DNA of 8,496 nucleotides from an uncultured Eubacteriales bacterium (GCA_900550705.1 URTG01000072.1:1-8496); one strand, 5' to 3'; counted from the stretch's first letter, positions 1 through 6,243 are shown. The notes: generated by a model not told the origin, from the sequence alone. Translations and numbers: made by a program.

Positions 1-2
1 AA

Positions 3-566
3 CGTCCCCTCGGGCATGGCGCACCGCTCCGCCGCCTGACGGAGCGTGACCTTTTTCGCCCGCCAGTCCCGGTGGACATCGTGGAAATTCTCCGGCAGAG
101 GGCCGGGCGGCCTGCCGAATTTCACGCCCCGGGCCTTCGCCGCGGCGATGCCCTCCGCCTGCCGCTTTTTGATGCTCTCCCGCTCGCTCTGGGCCACAAA
201 GGACAGAATTTGCAGCACCAAATCGGCAATGAAGGTGTCCATCAGGTCCCGGCCCCGCCGGGTGTCCAGCAGGGGCATATCCAAAACCCGGATGTCCACC
301 CCCTTCTCCTTGGTCAGCACCCGCCATTGCTCCCGCACCTCCTCGTAGTCCCGCCCCAGCCGGTCGATGCTCTGCACACAGAGCAGGTCGCCGGGGCGGA
401 GCCGCTTCACCAGCCGCTGATACTGCGGGCGCGCAAAGTCCTTGCCCGATTGCTTGTCCATGTAGATATGGTTTCCGTCCAGCCCCGCCTGGCGCATGGC
501 GATGACCTGCCGGGCCTCGTTCTGCTCCGCGCTGGATACCCGGATGTAGCCGTATTGCGCTGCCAT
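3..566 (-). CDS. Serine site-specific recombinase (resolvase/invertase family), truncated at the window edge
   Basis: Reading from ATG 566 towards the left edge gives 188 uninterrupted codons with no stop, so the C-terminus lies outside the window. The protein begins MAAQYGYIRVSSAEQN, the N-terminal signature of small serine recombinases. By alignment to gamma-delta resolvase, R9 and S11 (GYIRVS) would be a catalytic arginine and the nucleophile, and DRLGRDYEEV carries the R69/R72 pair. The catalytic domain runs to about residue 130, then comes the long helix (QSERESIKKRQAEGI) and the start of a Hin-type helix-turn-helix (KVTLRQAAERCAMPEGT) at the edge. Resolvases and invertases of this size are usually 180-210 residues, so only a short tail should be missing. 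The family cuts and religates DNA through a phosphoserine intermediate, either resolving transposon cointegrates or inverting segments. A purine-rich GAGGAAAGG/GAGGGAG stretch precedes the start. No transposase or partner gene is visible, so resolvase versus invertase is undecided. Confidence 0.93.
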   Translation of the reverse strand, partial: MAAQYGYIRVSSAEQNEARQVIAMRQAGLDGNHIYMDKQSGKDFARPQYQRLVKRLRPGDLLCVQSIDRLGRDYEEVREQWRVLTKEKGVDIRVLDMPLLDTRRGRDLMDTFIADLVLQILSFVAQSERESIKKRQAEGIAAAKARGVKFGRPPGPLPENFHDVHRDWRAKKVTLRQAAERCAMPEGT

Positions 567-668
567 AGCTCCCTCGCCGCCTTTCCTCTTGTTGACCGAA
601 ACGGTATCACAAAAACCGGGGAAACCATACCCCCGGCGGCGATTTTCGGCACAGAGCGGGGAGAGCTG

Positions 669-698
669 TAAATAGCCCGTGGTTTGTCATAGCTTCAA
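669..698 (-). promoter_or_regulatory. Possible promoter of the serine recombinase
   Basis: On the minus strand TTGAAG (698-693) and TATTTA (674-669) are separated by 18 bp and face the recombinase start at 566. Each hexamer matches the sigma-A consensus only moderately. The -35 box and the spacer lie within the 676-716 palindrome, so a factor bound there would be expected to affect this promoter. This is weak evidence from sequence alone. Confidence 0.3.
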
Positions 699-716
699 CC
701 TATGGCAAACCACGGG
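676..716. repeat. Palindrome with 16-bp arms upstream of the serine recombinase
   Basis: Left arm CCCGTGGTTTGTCATA (676-691) and right arm TATGGCAAACCACGGG (701-716) are inverted repeats differing at one position, which would be a G-U wobble in plus-strand RNA. The loop is 9 nt (692-700). The plus-strand continuation TTTCTTGTATTTTA makes it look like an intrinsic terminator. However, no plus-strand gene ends just before it within the window, since both flanking genes are transcribed away from it. Alternatives are an operator shared by the divergent genes, or a binding or crossover site for the adjacent serine recombinase, whose res or inversion sites are typically imperfect inverted repeats next to the gene. 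The palindrome is directly visible; its role is not. Confidence 0.7.
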
Positions 717-726
717 TTTCTTGTAT

Positions 727-755
727 TTTACAAGCGGGCGGTCAGGCAATATACT
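727..755 (+). promoter_or_regulatory. Promoter for the SLC13-type transporter gene
   Basis: TTTACA (727-732) and TATACT (750-755) are separated by exactly 17 bp. Each box matches the sigma-A consensus at five of six positions. Initiation would fall near 762, leaving a leader of about 125 nt before the transporter start at 887. This is the best-matching promoter I see in the window. The stretch is visibly more AT-rich than its surroundings. Confidence 0.6.
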
Positions 756-791
756 GTGGGCAGTGAAAGAAGCGCAGCACAAGTCTCTCTG

Positions 792-841
792 GCGGGGAAC
801 ACGGAAGTCGGCAATTTCTATGCCGTGCTCCCCGCTTTTTT
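792..841 (+). terminator. Terminator-like hairpin within the transporter leader (candidate attenuator)
   Basis: Left arm GCGGGGAACACGG (792-804) pairs with CCGTGCTCCCCGC (823-835), 13 positions with a single A-C mismatch. The loop is 18 nt and six T residues follow (836-841), with a second T run at 847-853. An inner alternative stem, CGGCA (809-813) with TGCCG (821-825), shares bases with the top of the main stem. The hairpin lies between the inferred promoter (727-755) and the transporter start (887), so it could stop transcription before the gene unless relieved. That is the layout of an attenuator or riboswitch expression platform. I do not recognise a known ligand-binding fold. The roughly 30 nt before the hairpin seems short for a large aptamer, so a protein-mediated or processive antitermination mechanism, or a short terminated RNA, are equal alternatives. 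Confidence 0.6.
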
Positions 842-886
842 GCACCCTTTTTTCGCGGTATCCCCTTCGAGAAAGGAAGATTCCCC

Positions 887-2317
887 ATGAACAAGAACAA
901 AACCTATTTTCACCTGGGGGCGGCGGTGGTTCTCGGACTTCTGCTCGGCTTCGGTCTGCGGCCGGAGCTGGGGCTGACCGTCCTGGGCGTCCGCGTGCTG
1001 GCGGTCACCCTCCCCACGCTGTACCTGTGGCTGACGGTGAACACCAGCTGGTGCTCCCTGCTGTTTCTCGCCCTGCTGATCCTCACCGGCGCTATGACGC
1101 CCACAGAGGTCTGGGCCGGCTCCATGGGCCATTTCGCGGTCATCACCATGATCGTGTTCTCCATCCTGAACTACGCCCTGAAGGAGACCGGCGTAATTGA
1201 CCGCGCCGCCGCCTGGTTTGTCTCCCGGCGCATCGCCAGGGGCCGCCCGCTGGTGTTTCTGGGGCTGTTTTTCCTGTCTAACCTGGTCATTGGGATGTTT
1301 GTGGACAACCTGTCCCTGGCGGTCATCTACGTCGGTCTGGCCGCCGCCCTGGCCGAAAAGATCGGCGTGAAGAAGGGCGACCCGTTTTACGCCTGCCTGT
1401 TCATCGGCATCCTGTGGTGCAACGTGGTCATTTCCATCGCCTCGCCCATCGCCCACGCGCCGGTGCTCATCCTCATCGGCATGATCGAGGCCCAGCTCGG
1501 CATCTCCATCTCCTATGCCCAGTGGCTCAGCGTCGGGGTCCCCTTTGCGGCGGTGATGTTCCTGGCTATGATGGCGGCGGTGGCCGTCTGGCGGCCCGAC
1601 GCCAGGGCCTTTCTGGACTTCGACCCGGCCAGCCTGACCCCGGAGCCGCTATCCCGCCGGGGCAAGCTCACCGCCGGGATCTTCCTGCTGACGGTCGCTG
1701 CCATCCTTCTGCCGGAGGTGGGCAAGGTCGTCCTCCCCGGCCATTTCGGCTTCTGGTCCCAGGTCGGCGTGGTCGTTCCGGCCATTCTCGCCGTGTGTGC
1801 GCTGTGTCTGATCTCCGTGGACGGCAAGCCGGTGCTGGACTTTTCGGCGGCCTGCGCCACCCTGCCCCTGCCGGCCATTCTGTTCGCCGGTGTGGTCTGC
1901 GTCATGTCCACCCCCTTCTCCGCCCAGGCCACCGGCATCAGCGCCTGGCTGAGCGGACTGCTCCAGCCCGTCTTCCGGGGACTCAGCCCCTTCGCCACTC
2001 TGGTCCTGCTGACCGTCGCCGCCCTGGTGATGACGAACTTCCTGTCTAACGTGGTGACTATGGTGCTGTTTTTTAACATCGGCCTGGCCCTGCTCTCCGG
2101 CTCCGCCCTGCACCTGGGCGCATTCGCCGCCGTCATCGGCGTCGCGTCCTCCATGGCCTCGCTGACGCCCTCCGCCTGCGCCCCCGCCCCCCTTATCTTC
2201 GGCCCGGGCCACGCCACCGTCCGCGGCGTACTCAAGGCCAACCTGGTCTTCCTCGCCCTGTCCCTCGCCGTCTGCCTGGCCGTGGTCTATCCCCTGGCCT
2301 CTGCGGTGTTTGGATGA
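887..2317 (+). CDS. SLC13/DASS-type (ion transporter superfamily) membrane permease
   Basis: This is a 476-residue, almost entirely hydrophobic protein with about ten or more membrane segments, of normal length for SLC13/ArsB/CitMHS-type secondary carriers. The fold has two inverted halves, each with a hairpin-loop substrate signature. The second half shows a fairly canonical SNVVT (387-391) followed by a small-residue loop SMASLTPSACAPAPLIFG (422-439). The first half has a diverged VDNLSL (139-144) and SPIAHAPVLI (186-195) at the corresponding places. Family members use sodium or proton gradients to move dicarboxylates, citrate, sulfate or similar anions across the cytoplasmic membrane. The substrate cannot be read from the sequence. 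AGGAAG (874-879) lies 7 nt before the ATG and supports this start. The gene stands alone, with its own promoter and a shared 3' terminator, and no enzyme gene beside it hints at the substrate. Confidence 0.88.
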   Translation: MNKNKTYFHLGAAVVLGLLLGFGLRPELGLTVLGVRVLAVTLPTLYLWLTVNTSWCSLLFLALLILTGAMTPTEVWAGSMGHFAVITMIVFSILNYALKETGVIDRAAAWFVSRRIARGRPLVFLGLFFLSNLVIGMFVDNLSLAVIYVGLAAALAEKIGVKKGDPFYACLFIGILWCNVVISIASPIAHAPVLILIGMIEAQLGISISYAQWLSVGVPFAAVMFLAMMAAVAVWRPDARAFLDFDPASLTPEPLSRRGKLTAGIFLLTVAAILLPEVGKVVLPGHFGFWSQVGVVVPAILAVCALCLISVDGKPVLDFSAACATLPLPAILFAGVVCVMSTPFSAQATGISAWLSGLLQPVFRGLSPFATLVLLTVAALVMTNFLSNVVTMVLFFNIGLALLSGSALHLGAFAAVIGVASSMASLTPSACAPAPLIFGPGHATVRGVLKANLVFLALSLAVCLAVVYPLASAVFG

Positions 2318-2339
2318 GCGAGACCTGCCTGATAAGCTC

Positions 2340-2373
2340 AAACGGCGTCTGCCTTGTGTGCAGACGCCGTTTT
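2340..2373. terminator. Bidirectional intrinsic terminator between convergent genes
   Basis: AAACGGCGTCTGC (2340-2352) and GCAGACGCCGTTT (2360-2372) form a perfect 13-bp stem with a 7-nt loop. It is followed by T residues on the plus strand, and the stem ends in A/T on both sides. It lies 22 bp after the transporter stop and immediately after the oxidoreductase stop on the other strand, so it should terminate both transcripts. The plus-strand direction looks stronger. Confidence 0.9.
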
Positions 2374-2374
2374 G

Positions 2375-3958
2375 TTAATCTCCCGCCGCCACCGCCTCGG
2401 CCACGCGGATGCCGTCTACGGCGGCGCTGACGATGCCCCCGGCGTAGCCCGCGCCCTCGCCGCAGGGGAACAGGCCCCGGAGGGCGGACTGACAGCGCCC
2501 ATCCCGCAGGATTCGCACGGGGGAGGAGGACCGGGTCTCCACCCCGGTGAGCACACCGTCGGGGGCGGCAAAGCCCAGGAGCTTCCGGTCCAGGGCGGGG
2601 ATGGCCTGACGCAGGGTATGGGTGACGTAGGGGGGCAGACAGCCCTCCAGGTCCGTCCAGGTCACCCCGGGGCGGTACGTCGGCTGGATGCTCCCGCCGC
2701 CCTGAGAGGGCCGCCGGGCCAGAAAGTCCTCAATCCGCTGGGCCGGGGCGCGGTAGTCCCCGCCGCCCAGACGGAAGGCCGCTCGCTCCCACTGCTCCTG
2801 AAAGGCCACGCCGGAGAGCACGTCCTCCGCCGGGAAGTCCTCCGGCCCCACATTGACCAGCAGACCGCCGTTGATGTTCCTCCCGTCCCGCGCCCGGTAG
2901 CTCATGCCGTTGGTCACCACGCCGCCCCGCTCCGACGCGGCGGCCACCACCTGCCCCCCGGGGCACACGCAGAAGGAGAAGGCCGACCGCCCGTTGGGCA
3001 AATGACAGGCCAGCTTGTAGTCTGAGGGGGGCAGCCGGTCAAAGGCCGGGCCGTACTGCCGGCGGCTGATTGCCTCCTGCAAGTGCTCAATGCGGACGCC
3101 GATGGCGAAGTTCTTCTTCTCCATGGGCACCCCCGCGTCCCGGAGCATGGCGAAGGTGTCCCGGGCGGAGTGCCCCGGGGCCAGCACCAGGGCGTCGCAG
3201 TCCAGGGAATAGCGCCCCTGGGGGCCCTCCACCGTGAGGGCGGACAGCTGCCCGCCGCTGTGGACCAGCCCGGCGAGCCGATGGCCGAAGCGCACGTCGC
3301 ACCCCAGGGAAATCAGCTCCTGCCGCATGGTCTTCACCACCTGGCGGAGGATGTCCGTGCCGATGTGGGGCTTGTGGGAGTAGCGCACGTCCGCCGGGGC
3401 CCCCGCCTCAATGAGGGCATCCAGCACGGCGGAAATGCGGGGGTCGTGGGTGCCGGTGGTGAGCTTTCCGTCGGAAAACGCCCCGGCCCCTCCCTCGCCG
3501 AACTGCACATTGCTGGCCGGGTCCAGGGGGCCGCCGGCCCAGAAGCCCTCCACCTGGGCGGTGCGGGCATCCACGTCCTGCCCCCGCTCCAGCACCACGC
3601 AGGGCAGGCCGTTCCGGGCCAGGAACAGAGCGGCGAACAGCCCCGCCGGACCCATCCCCACCACCACGGGCATGGTCCCCCTCCGCCGGGTGACCTTGGG
3701 AAAGGCATAGGGCTTCCGCTCCGTCAGGGTCACGTGCTTCCCCGGGGCGGTGCGGAGGACCGCGGCCTCGTCGGGCAGGGCGGTCTCCACGGTGTAGATA
3801 TAGTGGACGTCCCCCCGGTTCCGGGCGTCGATGGACTCCCGGACGATGTCCAGCTCCCCCAGCGCCCCCGGGCGGACCCCCAGCGCCCGGGCGGCCCGCT
3901 TCCGCAGCTGGTCCATGCCGCCCCCGATGGGCAGGGGGATGTTTGCAATACGAATCAT
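2375..3958 (-). CDS. FAD-dependent oxidoreductase of the COG2509 (uncharacterised FAD-dependent dehydrogenase) type
   Basis: From ATG 3958 this encodes 527 residues. The N-terminal region of about 90 residues (MIRIANIPLPIGG... ending in YAFPKVT) is typical of COG2509 flavoproteins. A dinucleotide-binding Rossmann motif follows, GMGPAGLFAAL at 101-111 with an acidic residue, E124, ending strand 2. NVQFGEGGAGAFSDGKLTTG spans 150-169, and a C-terminal FAD signature GLFPCGEGAGYAGGI spans 495-509. The protein should be a cytosolic flavoenzyme; the physiological substrate of this family is unknown to me. An in-frame GTG at 3982 would add eight residues, but it has no Shine-Dalgarno and lies at the predicted transcription start. 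ATG 3958 has AAGGA 10 nt upstream and begins with the family-typical MIRI. It is convergent with the transporter and divergent from the integrase, so apparently monocistronic. Confidence 0.88.
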   Translation of the reverse strand: MIRIANIPLPIGGGMDQLRKRAARALGVRPGALGELDIVRESIDARNRGDVHYIYTVETALPDEAAVLRTAPGKHVTLTERKPYAFPKVTRRRGTMPVVVGMGPAGLFAALFLARNGLPCVVLERGQDVDARTAQVEGFWAGGPLDPASNVQFGEGGAGAFSDGKLTTGTHDPRISAVLDALIEAGAPADVRYSHKPHIGTDILRQVVKTMRQELISLGCDVRFGHRLAGLVHSGGQLSALTVEGPQGRYSLDCDALVLAPGHSARDTFAMLRDAGVPMEKKNFAIGVRIEHLQEAISRRQYGPAFDRLPPSDYKLACHLPNGRSAFSFCVCPGGQVVAAASERGGVVTNGMSYRARDGRNINGGLLVNVGPEDFPAEDVLSGVAFQEQWERAAFRLGGGDYRAPAQRIEDFLARRPSQGGGSIQPTYRPGVTWTDLEGCLPPYVTHTLRQAIPALDRKLLGFAAPDGVLTGVETRSSSPVRILRDGRCQSALRGLFPCGEGAGYAGGIVSAAVDGIRVAEAVAAGD

Positions 3959-3993
3959 GTTGTTCCCGTCCTTGTATGTCACGAATTTTTCTT

Positions 3994-4022
3994 ATTTTAC
4001 CACGGTTCCGTCCAAATGGAAA
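3994..4022 (-). promoter_or_regulatory. Possible promoter of the FAD oxidoreductase
   Basis: On the minus strand TAAAAT (3999-3994) is a good -10 box, with a weak -35 TTTCCA (4022-4017) at 17 bp spacing. The start would be near 3987, just ahead of ATG 3958 and essentially on the alternative GTG. This supports the shorter protein. The -35 box is poor, so confidence is moderate. Confidence 0.4.
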
Positions 4023-4055
4023 GGGTCCCGTCCTGTCGAAAAATGCCGGGGCGGC

Positions 4056-4085
4056 TTGTCAACAATTCCCAGATAAATCTATGCT
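4056..4085 (+). promoter_or_regulatory. Promoter of the tyrosine recombinase gene
   Basis: TTGTCA (4056-4061) and TATGCT (4080-4085) are separated by 18 bp in a locally AT-rich stretch. They would start transcription near 4092, about 43 nt before the integrase ATG. The element is back to back with the oxidoreductase promoter, so the 176 bp between the two genes (3959-4134) serves both. Confidence 0.5.
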
Positions 4086-4123
4086 TTAAGGTATCTTCGC
4101 GCCCATCGGCGCGCAATCTGGGA
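4067..4123. repeat. Inverted repeat enclosing a small hairpin at the integrase ribosome-binding site
   Basis: TCCCAGAT (4067-4074) is the exact reverse complement of ATCTGGGA (4116-4123), whose last bases are part of the integrase Shine-Dalgarno (GGAGGA, 4121-4126). Between them CGCGCC (4098-4103) and GGCGCG (4108-4113) form a 6-bp hairpin with a CATC loop. If one transcript carried both outer arms, the ribosome site would be partly sequestered. The predicted start near 4092 would exclude the left arm, so the pair may instead be a DNA-level operator, or chance. Confidence 0.45.
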
Positions 4124-4134
4124 GGAATTTTATC

Positions 4135-5265
4135 ATGGCCCGTATTCAAGTGGAACCCTGTATCTCGTATGACGACACCCGCCAGCTGTACTATGTGAGC
4201 ATGGAGCTGGCCCGAAGCCCCGGCGGGGGGCGGAGCCGGTACACCCGGACCTATCGGGACCTAGAGGAGGCCCGGACCCAGCTCCGGGAGTTTCTTCTCC
4301 GGCGGCGGCTGGACCCGGCCCACGCCCGGCCCATGACCCTGGGGGAGTGGCTGGAGCGGTGGATGGACACGGTGGTCCGTCCCACCCGGGCGGAGACCAC
4401 GGTATACGGCTACCAGAACATCGTAGCCCGCCACCTGTGCCCCCTGTTGGGGGAAATTCCCCTGTCCGCCCTGTCCGCCCAGCACATCCAGGACTACTAT
4501 CTCCACGCCCAGCGGAGCCGACGGCTCTCGGCCAGCACCGTCCGGCGGCACCACGATTTGCTGTCCGCCGCCCTCCGGGCCGCCGTGCGGCAGGAGCTGC
4601 TCCCCCTCTCCCCCATGGACCGGGTGGAGCCGCCCCGCCCCCGGCCCCACGAGGCCCGGTTCTACACCCCGGACCAGCTCCGGCGGCTCTATGCCCTGCT
4701 GGAGGGCTCCGCTCTGGAGCTGCCCGTCCGGCTGGCGGGCAGTCTGGGTCTGCGGCGGGAGGAGCTGTGCGGGCTGACCTGGCGGTGCATCGACCTGCCC
4801 CGGCAGCTGCTCCGGGTGTGTCAGGCCCGGACCACCTGCGGCTCCTCCGTGGTGGAGAAGGAGACGAAAAACCGCGCCTCCGTCCGCACCCTGTCTCTCC
4901 CCCCGGAGCTGGCGGCCCTGCTGACCGCCGCCCGGGCGGGGAAGCAGCCGGAGGACTATGTAATCTGCAACCGCCGGGGTCTGCCCTACTCCCCCAACGC
5001 CCTGTCCCTGGCCTTCACCCGCTTTGTGGCCGGTCACGGCCTGCCCAGAATCACCCTCCACGGCCTGCGGCACTCCTTCGCCACCGCCGCCTCTGTCCAG
5101 GGCGTGCCCCTGTTTGACATCGGCAAGGCCCTGGGTCACGCCACCCCCGCCACCACCGGCCGCATCTATACCCATCTGGTGGACCACACCCACCGGGAGA
5201 CGGTGCTCCAGGTGGCCCAGGCCCTGGAGGGCATTGACAAACGGGAGTTCTCCGGCCTATACTAA
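4135..5265 (+). CDS. Tyrosine site-specific recombinase (phage integrase family), complete
   Basis: This is a 376-residue protein with a full integrase layout. Residues 1-60 resemble an arm-binding domain (SRYTRTYRDLEEARTQL). The SAM-like core-binding domain is at about 66-160 (MTLGEWLERWMDTVVRP, then STVRRHHDLLSAALRAAV). The catalytic domain runs from about 175 to the end. The active-site set is intact: R207 in GLRREEL, K242 or K245 in EKETKN, H309 and R312 in HGLRHSF, H335 in LGHAT, and the nucleophile Y345 in RIYTH. The family cuts and rejoins DNA at att-type sites through a 3'-phosphotyrosine. GGAGGA (4121-4126) sits 8 nt before the ATG. Base composition looks like that of the neighbours. 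No excisionase, relaxase or phage gene accompanies it, and ylmH follows after only 28 bp. It may be a relic of an element, an element integrated elsewhere, or a domesticated recombinase. Confidence 0.94.
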   Translation: MARIQVEPCISYDDTRQLYYVSMELARSPGGGRSRYTRTYRDLEEARTQLREFLLRRRLDPAHARPMTLGEWLERWMDTVVRPTRAETTVYGYQNIVARHLCPLLGEIPLSALSAQHIQDYYLHAQRSRRLSASTVRRHHDLLSAALRAAVRQELLPLSPMDRVEPPRPRPHEARFYTPDQLRRLYALLEGSALELPVRLAGSLGLRREELCGLTWRCIDLPRQLLRVCQARTTCGSSVVEKETKNRASVRTLSLPPELAALLTAARAGKQPEDYVICNRRGLPYSPNALSLAFTRFVAGHGLPRITLHGLRHSFATAASVQGVPLFDIGKALGHATPATTGRIYTHLVDHTHRETVLQVAQALEGIDKREFSGLY

Positions 5266-5293
5266 GGAAAAATGCCAAAGAGGAGGAAGCGCC

Positions 5294-6094
5294 TTGACCA
5301 AACGAGAGCTGTTAGACCGCTGCGCCCACGACGGGGAGGAGCGGGTCCTGCTGGCCCGGGCACTGGACCAGCTGGAGCTGGCGGAGCACCGGGGCATCCC
5401 GGCCCACACCCCCTTCCTCTCCCCCGGCGAGCGGGCCTCGGTGGCCGATTTGCTCCAGGCCTGGGGCCAGCCCCGGCACCGGTTCTGGGGCGGGTATCCC
5501 GACGCGGAGCGGACCATCTGCGCCTTTCTCCCCGACTGGCAGGAGGAGGACGCCCTCACCGCCGACCCGGAGGGACCCCTGGCCGCCTTAGAGGCCCGCT
5601 TCCCCGCCGACGCCGACCTGGGCCACCGGGACATTCTGGGCGGCCTGATGGGGCTGGGTCTCACCCGGGAGAAGCTGGGGGACATCCTGCTCCCCCAGCC
5701 CGGCCTCTGCCAAATCATCGCCCTGCGGGAGGCCCTGCCCATCCTCCTGTCCCAGTGGGACTCCGCCGGCCGCTGGCGGCTGAAGCTGCGGGAAATTCCC
5801 CTGGACCAGCTCTCCCCCAGCCCCGCCCAGGTGAAGACCATCCGGGACACGGTGGCCACCCTCCGCCTGGACGCGGTGGTGGCCGCCGGCTTCTCCACCT
5901 CCCGGGCCAAGGCCGCCGGCTTTATCTCCGCCGGCCGGGTGGCCGTCAACCACCGGGGGTGCCTCAAGGCCGACAAGCCCGTCTCCCAGGGCGACACCCT
6001 CACCTGCCGCGGCCTGGGCAAGTGCGTCCTCACCCAGGTATTGGGCGAGTCCCGCAAGGGGAGAATCATGGTGGTGCTGGAGCGGTATATCTAG
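5294..6094 (+). CDS. ylmH: YlmH-type S4-domain RNA-binding protein
   Basis: From TTG 5294 this encodes 266 residues, close to the length of Bacillus YlmH. The N-terminal two thirds contain FLSPGERASVADLL (41-54) and the RFWGGYPDAERTI segment (63-75) characteristic of the family. The C-terminus is an S4 RNA-binding domain at about 190-240 (RLDAVVAAGFSTSRAKAAGFI, then GRVAVNHR and QGDTL). YlmH binds the large ribosomal subunit and has been linked to rescue of stalled peptidyl-tRNA complexes. In many Firmicutes its gene sits in the sepF-ylmG-ylmH-divIVA cell-division cluster, which is absent here. AGGAGG (5281-5286) lies 7 nt before TTG and no ATG is suitably placed, so TTG is the chosen start. 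The frame is open upstream across the end of the integrase, but those codons are out of frame with it and implausible. It probably shares a transcript with the integrase. Confidence 0.88.
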   Translation: MTKRELLDRCAHDGEERVLLARALDQLELAEHRGIPAHTPFLSPGERASVADLLQAWGQPRHRFWGGYPDAERTICAFLPDWQEEDALTADPEGPLAALEARFPADADLGHRDILGGLMGLGLTREKLGDILLPQPGLCQIIALREALPILLSQWDSAGRWRLKLREIPLDQLSPSPAQVKTIRDTVATLRLDAVVAAGFSTSRAKAAGFISAGRVAVNHRGCLKADKPVSQGDTLTCRGLGKCVLTQVLGESRKGRIMVVLERYI

Positions 6095-6129
6095 GACTTC
6101 CAGACAACAGCCCGGGTTATGGAGGACAG

Positions 6130-6140
6130 CCGCCCTTACG
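6130..6140 (+). repeat. Isolated CCGCCCTTACG repeat arm
   Basis: CCGCCCTTACG differs by one base from the CCGCCCCTACG arms found twice further right (6215-6225 and 6259-6268). It is the first of five alternately oriented arms in the 217-bp gap between convergent ylmH and mreC. It can pair with CGTAGGGGCGG at 6160-6170, with a single G-U wobble. Confidence 0.6.
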
Positions 6141-6159
6141 AAAGGCCAGAACATTAGAC

Positions 6160-6225
6160 CGTAGGGGCGGATACCATCCGCCCGCCGTCGGCCCGGTGGG
6201 TATCGTGCGGGCGGCCGCCCCTACG
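6160..6225. repeat. Large imperfect palindrome of the GTAGGGGCGG type
   Basis: CGTAGGGGCGG (6160-6170) and CCGCCCCTACG (6215-6225) are perfect 11-bp inverted arms. Inside them two further pairings are possible: CCGCCCGC (6178-6185) with GCGGGCGG (6207-6214), and GATACC (6170-6175) with GGTATC (6199-6204). Nested inverted repeats of this kind, placed between convergent genes, look like a dispersed non-coding element (REP or MITE-like). I recall similar GTAGGGGCGG palindromes as common between genes of high-GC gut Clostridia, but this could not be checked. There is no T run on either side, so it is not a classical terminator. Confidence 0.7.
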
Positions 6226-6243
6226 AGAGACCAGGAGGCTTTT

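Noticed and set aside
72..671. Plus-strand open frame of 199 codons
   Set aside because: It is antisense to the serine recombinase, whose minus-strand translation has clear catalytic motifs. The plus frame yields low-complexity proline- and arginine-rich protein with no recognisable domain.
567..886. tRNA or other known RNA gene between recombinase and transporter
   Set aside because: The region contains hairpins and a promoter, but no cloverleaf, T-loop sequence or CCA-type end was seen.
1649..2341. Minus-strand open frame of 230 codons opposite the transporter
   Set aside because: It is a G/Q/D-rich shadow of the transporter's third-position GC bias, with no domain. The sense strand is a clean polytopic membrane protein.
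3083..4198. Plus-strand open frame of 371 codons
   Set aside because: It is antisense to the FAD oxidoreductase and then runs through the promoter region into the integrase start. It is a GC-rich shadow, rich in G, P, H and Q without a fold signature.
4261..5193. Minus-strand open frame of 310 codons
   Set aside because: It lies wholly antisense within the catalytically complete integrase and has shadow-like G/Q-rich composition.
5024..5293. Upstream in-frame extension of ylmH into the integrase gene
   Set aside because: The 90 extra codons overlap the integrase active-site region in another frame and are P/S/R-rich. AGGAGG and TTG 5294 define a normal-length YlmH.
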